64,000 bases of DNA from JAPLJM01 sp963708515 (GCA_963708515.1 CAVPSX010000021.1:62001-126000), one strand, 5' to 3'; counted from the stretch's first letter, positions 26,366-34,856 are shown. Numbers and translations are program-made. The notes: generated by a model not told the origin, from the letters alone.

Positions 26366-27985
26366 TTATCGGATAAGCACAACTTTCTGAACAATGAACT
26401 TGTTCCCTGCCTGAAGCCGGATAATATACATACCTGCAGGTTCTTCCTCACATATCCATTGAATTGTGTACTTGTCAGGATTAAGTTCCTGATCTATAAG
26501 TACCTTCAAAATATTCCCGTATTGATCAGATACCGTAACCCTTACATCAGAAAGTTCAGGTACGGTAAATCCGATATTCAGAAGATTTTCAAAAGGATTA
26601 GGATAAGCGGTGAGCTGCAGATCTGATGAAGCATCGTCCATTGCTGATTTCTTTTCGGATACCACATTCATCCTGAATGATTTGACCGGATTTGAAATTA
26701 TCATATCAGTTTTGAACGGGATATTTTCCAGGCATTCGTAGAATTTATTGTTCTCAGAATTATAATATCTGAAATGAACAATCTCCCCCTCCGGTTTATT
26801 ACTATGTATCATAAGAGGGAAAATATAAGAATCCTGAAAATCCAGGTAGAGACCATACGCAACTCCCCGGATTTCCTCATCAACATACGCGTACAAAATA
26901 TCTTTTTCAGATCGTGCAGGAATGTCATCAAGCATTACATCAGCCGTAACTGATCCGTTGAATTCATATTTATGAGGAGAGAAAGAGTAATCGACAGGCA
27001 TAATATCTGTTTCCTGCGAACTTTTTGCTGGAGAATCCGGATAAAGAAGTTCACCCGGATTTGTCAGCCGCAACATATAGCCTTTACCTGGAGCCATATT
27101 CACGAGTGAGCCAAACCATGAGGTACCAAAATAATCGGCATACCCTGTCTGGTTTTTAATATAGTCACCTGTTACAACAGTCAATGTTCCGAGGGCATTA
27201 CTCAGGGGTAAAGAAAATGCCGGAAGATATCCTATCCAGTTCCAGCCTGTTACCACAGGTATTGGAGTTGAATTTACATTGACGGGAGTACCGCAGAAAT
27301 TAATACCGGCAGCATTCTGAACCCTGATTATATACAAATCAGTCGGATCAATCATGCTAAATGATCCCACCCATCCGTCAGTTGAAGAGTAGAAAGCAAA
27401 AGATGTCTGATTTTTTATATAATCCCCATTTGTAAAACCGGTAGAAAGTACACTATTCAGTGACATATTAGCACGAAGGGTATTGACAGAGAACCAGTTC
27501 CATCCAGTCACGAAAGAAACGGCAAAATTTACATTATAATTTACAGTAACATCTGCACTTCTCGGTGTACAGGTTCCATTGCTGATCGTCCATCGTAATA
27601 CATAAGTTCCTGTCGCATCTGCCGTAAAGGTCGAACTCCCGCTGGCTCCATTGCTGAACGTTCCTGTTCCTCCGCTTACGATGCTCCAGGAGCCTGCGCC
27701 GGCTGATGGTGTATTACCTCCAAGTGACCCGCTTATCAGAGTCCCGCAGTAGTTCAGCGGGGTAGTTGCTATTGTTGCTGTAGTGGGTGACTCATAATAA
27801 TTTACAGTAACATCTGCACTGCTCGGTGTACATGTGCCATTGCTTATCGTCCATCGTAATATGTAGGTCCCGTACGCGGTGGCTGTAAAGGTCGAGCTCC
27901 CGCTGGCTCCATTGCTGAACGTTCCTGTTCCTCCGCTTACGATGCTCCAGGAGCCTGTCGCCGGCTGATGGTGTATTACCTCCAA
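26366..27985 (-). CDS. Third type A T9SS adhesin, C-terminal 539 residues
   Basis: Begins inside the 261-bp repeat array (GSWSIVSGGTGTFSNGASG; ILRWTISNGTCTPSSADVTV). It then has two GWNW modules (VTGWNWFSVNTLRANMSL; VTGWNWIGYLPAFSLPL; GDYIKNQTG; SWFGSLVNMAPGKGYMLRL). One AFV-type module (DILYAYVDEEIRGVAYGLYL; SNKPEGEIVHFRYYNSENN) and a type A sorting domain (LTAYPNPFENLLNIGFTVPE to FIVQKVVLIR) complete it. The architecture matches the C-termini of the other two type A adhesins. The first ~8 residues are out of frame because of an extra base near 27958. The complete gene 26366-30000, after three single-base removals and one addition, codes for 1,210 residues. Confidence 0.9.
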   Translation of the reverse strand: MEVIHHQPATGSWSIVSGGTGTFSNGASGSSTFTATAYGTYILRWTISNGTCTPSSADVTVNYYESPTTATIATTPLNYCGTLISGSLGGNTPSAGAGSWSIVSGGTGTFSNGASGSSTFTADATGTYVLRWTISNGTCTPRSADVTVNYNVNFAVSFVTGWNWFSVNTLRANMSLNSVLSTGFTNGDYIKNQTSFAFYSSTDGWVGSFSMIDPTDLYIIRVQNAAGINFCGTPVNVNSTPIPVVTGWNWIGYLPAFSLPLSNALGTLTVVTGDYIKNQTGYADYFGTSWFGSLVNMAPGKGYMLRLTNPGELLYPDSPAKSSQETDIMPVDYSFSPHKYEFNGSVTADVMLDDIPARSEKDILYAYVDEEIRGVAYGLYLDFQDSYIFPLMIHSNKPEGEIVHFRYYNSENNKFYECLENIPFKTDMIISNPVKSFRMNVVSEKKSAMDDASSDLQLTAYPNPFENLLNIGFTVPELSDVRVTVSDQYGNILKVLIDQELNPDKYTIQWICEEEPAGMYIIRLQAGNKFIVQKVVLIR

Positions 27986-29645
27986 GGGACCCGCTTGTCA
28001 GAGTCCCGCAATAATTCAGCGGAGTAGTCGCTATTGTTGCTGTGGTGGGTGACTCATAATAATTTACCGTAACATCTGCACTACTCGATGTACATGTTCC
28101 GTTGCTGATCGTCCATCGCAATACATAGGTCCCGTATGCATTTGCCGTAAAGGTCGAGCTCCCGCTGGCTCCATTGCTGAATGTTCCTGCTCCTCCGCTT
28201 ACGATGCTCCAGGAGCCTGCGCCGGCTGATGGTGTATTACCTCCCAGGGACCCGCTTGTCAGAGTCCCGCAATAATTCAGCGGAGTAGTCGCAATTGTTG
28301 CCGTGGTGGGTGACTCGTAATAATTTACCGTAACATCTGCACTGCTCGGTGTACATGTTCCATTGCTTATCGTCCATCTTAAAATGTAGGTCCCGTACGC
28401 GGTGGCTGTAAAGGTCGAACTCCCGCTGGCTCCATTGCTGAATGTTCCTGTTCCTCCGCTTACGATGCTCCAGGAGCCTGCGCCGGCTGCATGGTGTATT
28501 ACCTCCCAAGTGACCCGCTTGTCAGAGTCCCGCAATAATTCAGCGGAGTAGTCGCTATTGTTGCTGTAGTGGGTGACTCGTAATAATTTACAGTAACATC
28601 TGCACTGTTCGGTGTACATGTTCCGTTGCTTATCGTCCATCTTAATACGTAGGTCCCGTACGCGTCTGCCGTAAAGGTCGAGCTCCGCTGGCTTCATCGC
28701 TGAACGTTCCTGTTCCTCCGCTTACGATGCTCCAGGAGCCTGTCCCGACTGTTGGTGTATTACCTCCAAGTGATTCGCTTATCAGAGTCCCGCAATAGTT
28801 CAGCGGAGTAGTAGTTATTGTTGCTGTAGTGGGTGACGCATAATAATTTACAGTAACATTTGCACTATTTGTGGTACATGTGCCGTTGCTGATTGTCCAG
28901 CTTAATTCGTAGGTCCCGTATGCACCTGCCGTAAAGGTCGAACTTCCGCCGGCTACATCGCTGAACGCCCCGGTTCCTCCGCTCACGATGCTCCAGGAGC
29001 CTGTCCCGACTGTTGGGGTATTACCTCCAAGTGACCCGCTTATCAGAGTCCCGCAATAATTCAGCGGAGTAGTAGTTATTGTTGCTGTAGTGGGTGACGC
29101 ATAATAATTTACAGTAACATTTGCACTATTTGTGGTACATGTGCCGTTGCTGATTGTCCAGCTTAATTCGTAGGTCCCGTATGCACCTGCCGTAAAGGTC
29201 GAACTTCCGCCGGCTACATCGCTGAACGCCCCGGTTCCTCCGCTCACGATGCTCCAGGAGCCTGTCCCGACTGTTGGTGTATTACCTCCAAGTGACCCGC
29301 TTATCAGAGTCCCGCAATAGTTCAGCGGAGTAGTAGTTATTGTTGCTGTAGTGGGTGACGCATAATAATTTACAGTAACATTTGCACTATTTGTGGTACA
29401 TGTGCCGTTGCTGATTGTCCAGCTTAATTCGTAGGTCCCGTATGCACCTGCCGTAAAGGTGGAACTTCCGCCGGATACATCGCTGAACGCCCCTGTTCCT
29501 CCGCTCACGATGCTCCAGGAGCCTGTCCCGACTGTTGGTGTATTACCTCCAAGAGACCCGCTTATCAGAGTCCCACAATAATCCAGCGGGGTAGTAGTTA
29601 TTGTTGCTGTAGTGGGTGACTCGTAGACAACAATTTGTTTTGAAT
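27540..29645. repeat. Eight tandem 261-bp (87-residue) repeats in the third adhesin
   Basis: The unit runs from ASPTTATITTTPLNYCGTLI through GGNTP, GSWSIVSGGTG and SSTFTA to WTISNGTCTTNSANVTVNYY. The same DNA landmark (GCTCACGATGCTCCAGGAGC) occurs at 28981 and 29242, exactly 261 bp apart. Neighbouring copies are near-identical, implying recent expansion or homogenisation. Four one-base indels lie in the array (near 27958, 28490, 28506 and 28685). Confidence 0.92.
27792..28697 (-). CDS. Third adhesin, repeat-array fragment (mixed frame)
   Basis: 301 codons; only the middle part from GAGSWSIVSGGTG to LGGNTPSAG is in the true frame. The first ~70 residues (up to VTWEVIHH) and the last ~45 (DRLLEHRKRR onward) are off-frame translations of the same 261-bp unit. 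They are caused by a missing base near 28685 and extra bases near 28506, 28490 and 27958. It documents repeats 5-7 of the array and is not a gene in itself. Confidence 0.7.
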   Translation of the reverse strand: MKPAELDLYGRRVRDLRIKMDDKQRNMYTEQCRCYCKLLRVTHYSNNSDYSAELLRDSDKRVTWEVIHHAAGAGSWSIVSGGTGTFSNGASGSSTFTATAYGTYILRWTISNGTCTPSSADVTVNYYESPTTATIATTPLNYCGTLTSGSLGGNTPSAGAGSWSIVSGGAGTFSNGASGSSTFTANAYGTYVLRWTISNGTCTSSSADVTVNYYESPTTATIATTPLNYCGTLTSGSLGGNTPSAGDRLLEHRKRRNRNVQQWSQRELDLYSHRVRDLHITMDDKQWHMYTEQCRCYCKLL

Positions 29646-30000
29646 CTGATACTCCAACACAGGTACCTCCGGAAGCTGTGAGAATTAATGTTGCCGTTCC
29701 GTAGTATTCCGCAGGAGGTGTCCAGGTTGTAGTATTGGGAGTAAGCCCATCATTATTTGTAAATGTACCACCTGCTACTGTCGACCAGGTTGCACCAGTA
29801 GCATCAGGGTTAAATGAACCACCCAGAGCCGGAGATGTTTCACCCTGACAAATTGGATTCATTACCGGTCCTACATTAACGCATTGAGCTACTACCTGAA
29901 AGGTTGAGGCTAACAGCAAAAGACTACCCAGGAGCATACCGCTGAATAGTCTTTTAACTTCCTCATTGAAGTCGTTTAATGAATTTTCCGTTGTTTTCAT
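28642..30000 (-). CDS. Third type A adhesin, N-terminal 450 residues
   Basis: The ATG at 30000 opens MKTTENSLNDFNEEVKRLFS, then a hydrophobic signal (GMLLGSLLLLASTFQVVAQ) with an unusually long n-region of ~22 residues. A PKD/Ig-like domain follows (NPICQGETSPALGGSFNPD; TWTPPAEYYGTATLILTASG) and then four copies of the 87-residue repeat. The true frame ends near 28685 where a G of a GGG run is missing (GASG then ARPLRQ). This is the first gene of the minus-strand adhesin series (30000 to 1). The 516 bp upstream (30001-30516) has no minus-strand gene and should hold the promoter, although I could not identify a clear TAnnTTTG element. Confidence 0.9.
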   Translation of the reverse strand: MKTTENSLNDFNEEVKRLFSGMLLGSLLLLASTFQVVAQCVNVGPVMNPICQGETSPALGGSFNPDATGATWSTVAGGTFTNNDGLTPNTTTWTPPAEYYGTATLILTASGGTCVGVSDSKQIVVYESPTTATITTTPLDYCGTLISGSLGGNTPTVGTGSWSIVSGGTGAFSDVSGGSSTFTAGAYGTYELSWTISNGTCTTNSANVTVNYYASPTTATITTTPLNYCGTLISGSLGGNTPTVGTGSWSIVSGGTGAFSDVAGGSSTFTAGAYGTYELSWTISNGTCTTNSANVTVNYYASPTTATITTTPLNYCGTLISGSLGGNTPTVGTGSWSIVSGGTGAFSDVAGGSSTFTAGAYGTYELSWTISNGTCTTNSANVTVNYYASPTTATITTTPLNYCGTLISESLGGNTPTVGTGSWSIVSGGTGTFSDEASGARPLRQTRTGPTY

Positions 30001-30516
30001 CGTTTTTTTGAGTTGCCTGGGGATTTGTTTCGAGAGAAGATTGGCTTGGCTCTGAGCGCTGCGCCCGAACCGGCAGGTTCGGAAAAGCTTCCGCCCCGTC
30101 AGTCACAGGTTAGAGTGCCAACAAGACGAAGATTCCTGTCAGAGGCTAAACAGATTAATACGGCATCAGTAAAATCTATAGGACAAAATCCCTCCCGGTT
30201 ATACCCCGGAAGGAACTGGAATTGTATTAAAAGTTCAGCCTCTTTTTGAATACGACAACTAAATTAAGGCATTTGTAACAAAAATGATATTTTATTTGAC
30301 TAACCGTCACTATTATTAGATGAACTGGAGGTTTGAGTAAATGATAAGATGTGGGTAAGCTGGTAGCTGATGCGAATCATTAGTAATTTGAGGGGGAGGG
30401 GGAGATGGGGAGAGGGGGGAGATGGGGAGAGGGGGAGATGGAGAGAGAGGAGAGGGGGAGATTTGTGGATATAGGAATATTATCTTATCTTTAAGTGTCT
30501 CGCTTATATATCTGCT
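30001..30516. other. 516-bp gene-free stretch upstream of the adhesin cluster
   Basis: It separates the divergent third adhesin and the second four-helix-bundle gene. No supported gene, RNA or promoter motif was found in 30001-30387. The right part (30388-30473) is a purine-only G-rich array. It probably contains the adhesin-cluster promoter by position. Confidence 0.5.
30388..30473. repeat. G/A-rich short-repeat array (left flank of four-helix-bundle gene 2)
   Basis: Imperfect units such as GGGGGAGATGGGGAGAG, almost all purine on the plus strand. The pyrimidine-rich array at 30911-31086 is its inverted counterpart across the gene. Confidence 0.75.
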
Positions 30517-30892
30517 ATGAATTTGATTAAATCACACAAAGAACTGATTGTGTACCAGTTAGCTTTTAAGGTATCCATGGAAATATACAAGATTACCAAA
30601 ACATTTCCAAAAGAAGAGATCTATTCTCTTACTTCACAGATCCGCAGAAGTTCCAGATCGGTCTGTGCCAACCTTGCTGAAGCGTTCAGAAAGAGAAGAT
30701 ATAATAAAGGCATTCATATCAAAACTATCTGATTCAGAAGGAGAAACAGCTGAGACACAGGTATGGTTAGACTATGCTATTGAATGTGATTATATTCCAG
30801 AAGAAACCTACTCCAGGCTATTTAATGAATATGAAAAAATCCTGGGAATGCTGGTAAGAATGATAAACCATCCGGAAAAATGGTCCATTTAG
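30517..30892 (+). pseudogene. Four-helix-bundle protein (S23/IVS type), frameshifted
   Basis: The ATG at 30517 opens MNLIKSHKELIVYQLAFKVS, then FPKEEIYSLTSQIRRSSRSV and CANLAEAFRKRRYNK. The frame is lost near 30709 and continues as AFISKLSDSEGETAETQVWL and then DYAIECDYIPEETY. Removing one G yields 124 residues, the normal family length. Hallmarks are the LIVYQLAFK helix, SLTSQIRRSSRSVxxNxAE and GETAETQxWLDYA. The second half starts at an internal ATG (30665) only by chance. Like the copy at 2336-2726, it is bracketed by inverted low-complexity arrays (30388-30473, 30911-31086). Its sequence differs clearly from copy 1 (different subfamily), so these are not recent duplicates of each other. 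Confidence 0.85.
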
Positions 30893-30910
30893 CCTCTTTC
30901 AGTTACCAAT

Positions 30911-31086
30911 TATTCGTTCCCTTCTATCCCCCACTCTCCTTTTCCCCTCTTCCCCACTTCTCCTCATCCCCTCATCTTCTTATCTCCCCCTCTCCCACTC
31001 TCCTCATCCCCTCATCTTCTACTCCCCCACTCTCCTCTTCCCCTCTTCCCCTCTTCCCTTTTTCCCCTCTTCCCCCACTCTCCCCC
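30911..31086. repeat. C/T-rich short-repeat array (right flank of four-helix-bundle gene 2)
   Basis: Units like CCCCACTCTCCTTTTCCCC and CTCATCCCCTCATCTTCT over ~175 bp, the inverted counterpart of 30388-30473. The minus-strand reading forms the anomalous Gly/Glu/Arg-rich tail of the gene ending at 30972. Confidence 0.8.
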
Positions 31087-32021
31087 TCAAAAACCAAAGA
31101 AAGCGGTAACAAACAACCTTTAAGTAACCAGCTACCCCCGATCCCGCTCATGATCTCATTGAACAACGTCAGCTGCTCCTTCATGACCACAATGGGATCA
31201 GTGTAGGGAGTCGTTGCCTCAACCAGTATCCAGCCCTTATATTTTATACCTGACAACAGCTTGAACAGCTGATCATAAGGATACTCGCTGATCTTTATCC
31301 CTCTTATATGAGTGGTATCTCCTATCCACTGTTTTACCGAGTTGAAATTAGCTTCCAGTCCGGGAGGATTCAGATCGACATTGTTGCTGTTCCAGCACAT
31401 CTTCACATTCTTCTCGGTAACCTGCTCAAAGATGGCTTTCATATTCGGGATCTCCTGGGTAATGCTGCCATGACATTCAACCCTTATCAGCTGACCGTAA
31501 TCCTGAGCAAACTTACCCAGCTCATTGAGAGACTTAGCTATCTGGGCAATCGTCTTTTCCCTTTCAATCTCCTTCGGGAGGGTGTTTGGCTTTACTTTCA
31601 GTCCGGTTGAACCAATATCCTTACAAAGCTTAACATACTCTTTTGCTTCATCGATGTTCTTGCGCAGCACAGCAGCATCTGGACTGTGAAATTCGTAGTT
31701 TGATCCGTAACCCACACAGGTAACAGGACTGTCGGCGAAGCGTTTCTTTACCTCTGCACGCTGGGCAGCATTAAGATTAATTTCAACTTTATGGGCATGC
31801 TGTGTCCTGAGTTCAACACCGAGCACTCCCGATTTTTCACAGTTTGAAATGACCGTAGGAAGGTCCCAGTCCTTTGCCCACTGATAGGTAACCAGTCCGA
31901 GCTGTAATCCTTTCGGCCCTTTTTTGTCCATAGCTGCTAGATAAGGACTCAAAGCCGTCAGAGCTATCCCGGCTCCCAGGGTTCTCTGAATAAATTGACG
32001 TCGTGATAGTTCGTTTTTCAT
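30972..32021 (-). CDS. Tat-leader sugar phosphate isomerase/epimerase-like TIM-barrel protein
   Basis: The ATG at 32021 gives a twin-arginine-type leader (SRRQFIQRTLGAGIALTAL). A xylose-isomerase-like TIM barrel (AP endonuclease 2 superfamily) follows: LQLGLVTYQWAKDWDLPTVI, CEKSGVLGVELRT, a putative metal/substrate segment RVECHGS, MCWNSNNVDLNPPG, IRGIKISEYPYDQ and GWILVEATTPYTDP. The conserved fold ends at about residue 305 (LTLFNEIMSG). The last ~45 residues (FEGESGGRGEKGKRGRGEEE onward) are encoded by the C/T-rich array, so the native stop was probably lost or replaced when the array arrived. It likely acts on a sugar or keto-sugar in the periplasm. Neighbouring DUF6807 and Gfo/Idh/MocA genes on the same strand support a shared pathway; the substrate is unknown. 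Confidence 0.85.
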   Translation of the reverse strand: MKNELSRRQFIQRTLGAGIALTALSPYLAAMDKKGPKGLQLGLVTYQWAKDWDLPTVISNCEKSGVLGVELRTQHAHKVEINLNAAQRAEVKKRFADSPVTCVGYGSNYEFHSPDAAVLRKNIDEAKEYVKLCKDIGSTGLKVKPNTLPKEIEREKTIAQIAKSLNELGKFAQDYGQLIRVECHGSITQEIPNMKAIFEQVTEKNVKMCWNSNNVDLNPPGLEANFNSVKQWIGDTTHIRGIKISEYPYDQLFKLLSGIKYKGWILVEATTPYTDPIVVMKEQLTLFNEIMSGIGGSWLLKGCLLPLSLVFEGESGGRGEKGKRGRGEEESGGVEDEGMRRVGEGEIRR

Positions 32022-32059
32022 AATTTGAATTTTATACTATAATCAGTTAATACGTAATC

Positions 32060-32160
32060 GTTTACACCCCCCTGCCCCCCTCAAGGGGGGACTGTGTGAC
32101 ACTCAATCCCCCCTTTAGGGCGTCGCGTAGCAGAAGCGGGAGGGTAAGGGGGATGTAAAT
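32060..32160. repeat. Imperfect inverted repeat with C- and G-rich arms
   Basis: Outer TTTACA/TGTAAA ends enclose CCCCCCTGCCCCCCTC on the left and GGGAGGGTAAGGGGGA on the right, with an inner CCCCTC/GGGGGG hairpin. It fills the gap between two minus-strand genes and contains a CGCGTAGCAGAAGCGG element related to the repeats at 38623-39077. Confidence 0.65.
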
Positions 32161-32167
32161 TTTACAA

Positions 32168-33100
32168 TTATTTATATTTCTTCGCAAATTCCTCAGCCAG
32201 CTGGTTTATTTCGGCATCTGTCAGATGCACTCCCGAGCTTATTATGACCCTGTACCTGAATGTGGTTGATTGTCCGGGCTGCAAAGCAAAGTCGAGCTTT
32301 TCCTTTCCATTCGTAAAATCGGTCCATCCAAGAGGATTGGCTGCAAACAACCCATATCCCCGGGCATGCCAGTAAGTGGGATAGCTCTGATTAGCAGGGT
32401 GGTCACATACAACGACCGATATCTTTTCGGTACCGATATTTCCATAGAGATCCATCCATTTTGCCCTTGTGCCCCATACTGCATCTCCAAGAATGCCCTC
32501 ACTGCTCCTGTAATTGCCGGTTGCTCCCTCGCTTGCTTTTACTTTTTGAGAAGAAACCGTGCCATCAGCTTTCAGGAGTGCAACCATCTCATCTGAAGGT
32601 AATTCAAGCTGACGGGCAATCCTTATTCCGAACATACCCTCTTTTGTATCATCAAATTTAACAGCTGTTGAACCGGCTTTAAGAGTTGTCAGTCTGTCAA
32701 TTATCCGTGTGGATCCTTTTATGATGAAATGATATTCCGTCCTTTCGGCAAGAAGCTGAACCCCTGCCGGATCGAGCCAGCTTGCATTTGTGATGAGAAC
32801 AGCCACTCCATTTCCACCCGTCATTTTTTCAACCGAAACATGCTTTATCTCTCCGCCTTTGGGTTCTTTCACGCCCCTGGATCCGTTTCCCCAGAAATCG
32901 AGGCCGTTCACCTTTCCGTAATTCAGCCATATACCGACCTGATGAATATGATCATTCCTTTCACCTTCCTTTGGATTAAGAGGAAATCCGCGGGTGATCT
33001 CTGTTCCTGCAGATGTTATAACAGGATAGAGGATCGGTTTATAGACATTGTCCGGCCAGCGGTATGAGGTGAAGAGCTTCCCTCCCACCAATACATCCAC
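32168..33100 (-). CDS. DUF6807 (PmoA-like) family protein, probably a lipoprotein with a frameshift near its N-terminus
   Basis: 310 residues from a GTG at 33100. Family features are ILYPVITSAGTEITRGFP, ERNDHIHQVGIWLNYGKVNG, LDFWGNGSRGVKEPKGGEI and DHPANQSYPTYWHARGYGLF. The frame stays open upstream without a usable start. Removing one G near 33219-33221 extends it to the ATG at 33236 and reveals a lipoprotein signal (SLILALILLLSVSC), giving 355 residues. So the natural start is probably 33236. Members of this family (Pfam 'methane oxygenase PmoA', a historical name) are common in Bacteroidota and Planctomycetota sugar-oxidation loci; no enzymatic role is established and none for methane oxidation is implied. 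Its neighbours are a TIM-barrel isomerase and a dehydrogenase. Confidence 0.82.
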   Translation of the reverse strand: MDVLVGGKLFTSYRWPDNVYKPILYPVITSAGTEITRGFPLNPKEGERNDHIHQVGIWLNYGKVNGLDFWGNGSRGVKEPKGGEIKHVSVEKMTGGNGVAVLITNASWLDPAGVQLLAERTEYHFIIKGSTRIIDRLTTLKAGSTAVKFDDTKEGMFGIRIARQLELPSDEMVALLKADGTVSSQKVKASEGATGNYRSSEGILGDAVWGTRAKWMDLYGNIGTEKISVVVCDHPANQSYPTYWHARGYGLFAANPLGWTDFTNGKEKLDFALQPGQSTTFRYRVIISSGVHLTDAEINQLAEEFAKKYK

Positions 33101-33262
33101 TTTTCTCTCAACTTCATTCTTTACCAGAATGATCTTTGAAGCGCTGTCATCCTGCGAAACTTTGGATGCGCTGCAGCTGACAGAGAGTAAAAGAATTAAT
33201 GCAAGAATTAAAGATCTACCCGATAATTTTTTCCATTCTTAAAATTTTAGTAAAGATTTAAA

Positions 33263-33318
33263 ACTTACACAGAGTTACACAGAGTTCCACAGAGTTTTTC
33301 TCTGTGTCTCTCTGTGAA
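33263..33318. repeat. CACAGAG-type hairpin repeat
   Basis: CTTACACAGAGTTACACAGA and further units are followed by the inverse TCTCTGTGTCTCTCTGTGAA, forming a long hairpin. The same family occurs at 41126-41212 and 52404-52497. Confidence 0.75.
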
Positions 33319-33377
33319 TCTTTACCCTACCGAAGCCTTGGCGCAGGTGGGCTCTGTGGAATCAGTGTAATTGAAAG

Positions 33378-34742
33378 TTATACTGCCTCGGGAACAATGT
33401 AAGGTTTTCTGTATTCCCTGGTCAGCATCTTGTCGGCTTCCTTGTCTTTAACAAATTTTTCTGCCGCTCCGTCGAAGGTCAGTTCCCTTCCCAGACGATA
33501 GGAAATATTTGCCAGTGCCGGGAGAGCTGCAGACATATATCCATCAAGGATATCGCAATGAAGTGTCTCATTGTTTCCTGCACGGATAGCATCAAGGAAA
33601 TTTACATAATGGCTTCCTCCACCCGGAGCTTTCATAAGATCTGTCGGCCTTTCACCTACATTTGATCCTGCAAAAGGTTCTTTTTCACGTTTGCGGAAAG
33701 CTTTCCACTGACCTCCGTCAATTTCAATATAGCCGTCAGTGCCAAGAACATATTCCCTATGTGCATGTCCAAGACTTGATTCACCATTTGTATAAGCGGC
33801 CCCTGGTTTCAAATTCAAGGATGTTACCATCGTCATATTTGAATATTGAGGTCTGGGTATTCGGTGTTTCCTGTTCACATTCTTTAGGATCGATCCCGAA
33901 AACTCCACCCATTGAATAAATTGTAACCGGATGCTCATTTTTATTGAGTCCCCAGCGTGCAATATCAAACTGATGAGGTCCCTGGTTGGCAGTATCGCCT
34001 CCGCCTGTTGCCCAGAACCAGTGCCAGTTATAATGACCACTTTTTTCATTGTATGGTCTCATGGGTGCAGGTCCGAGCCACATATCATAATGCAAGTGAT
34101 GCCGGTGGTTCACTGTCCGGGGCAATTCCGAAAGAATCGCGGGGTTTGTAGCATAATCCGCGTGCCATGATATACTTCGCCTATACCGCCATCGTGCATA
34201 AACTTGATAGCTTCCATAACTCCGGGTATCGAACGGTTCTGCAATCCGGTCTGAACCCGCACATTGTATTTCCTTGCAGCTTCAACCATCTTGCGGCCTT
34301 CCCAAACACCATATGATGCAGGTTTTTCAACATAAACATGCTTTCCTGCCTGGCAGGCCCATATAGTTCCGAGAGCATGCCAGTGGTTGGGGGTTCCAAA
34401 CGAGACAGCATCTATCTCCTTATCCTCAAACACCTTCCTCATATCCCATTCGGTCTTTGGTGTTTCACCTGCATTTGTCATTACAGTTTTTGACCGTGCT
34501 TCGAAAAATTGTTCATCAACATCACAGATGGTTTTTAACCTGACATTCTGTGTGTCTTTCATACGGCTCCAGGTATTGACGTGTCCGCCTCCCTGTCCAC
34601 GTATACCACAGACAGCCAGCGTGATGCGTTCATTGGCGCCTTGAATCGAGTTGTACGATTTCGAGCTGAAACCAACGCCGCCAACAGCAATGGCAGCGGT
34701 TCCCAGGGCGCTTTTCTTGATAAATTCTCTTCTTTTTGTCAT
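33378..34742 (-). pseudogene. Gfo/Idh/MocA family oxidoreductase with Tat-type leader, broken by three single-base insertions
   Basis: The ATG at 34742 gives KRREFIKKSALGTAAIAVGG, a twin-arginine leader. The N-terminal Rossmann part is intact: ERITLAVCGIRGQGGGHVNT, KTICDVDEQFFEAR, DAVSFGTPNHWHALGTIWAC and the VEKPASYGVWEG motif with the catalytic-type EKP. The frame is lost near 34165, 34090 and 33802. Removing one base at each restores ARGLCYKPRDSFGIAPDSEP, YDMWLGPAPMRPYNEKSGHY, NWHWFWATGGGDTANQGPHQ and AAYTNGESSLGHAHREYV, an uninterrupted 453-residue protein ending KPYIVPEAV. The end is very similar to that of 41974-43320 (KPYVMPENV). It likely oxidises a sugar with NAD(P) in the periplasm or as an exported enzyme. 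Because the repaired product is fully conserved, the breaks may be sequencing errors rather than true decay. Confidence 0.88.
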
Positions 34743-34856
34743 TTCAGGATTGATTAGATTATTTAAGTTAGTGATCTGAAAATTATTTATTTACCGTAAA
34801 GTATTTTGTTAATTATTAAATTCTTGAGGACATAAGTGGTTAAACATTCAATTCAC

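Noticed and set aside
27540..29645. CRISPR-like regular repetition
   Set aside because: The 261-bp units are contiguous, coding and lack spacers.
30388..31086. Diversity-generating retroelement (four-helix proteins resemble the accessory Avd)
   Set aside because: No reverse transcriptase, template repeat or variable repeat is present within the window.
33378..34742. True pseudogene by decay
   Set aside because: After three single-base removals the product is fully conserved with no internal stops or missing motifs, so sequencing error is more likely; kept as pseudogene only because the given sequence is broken.
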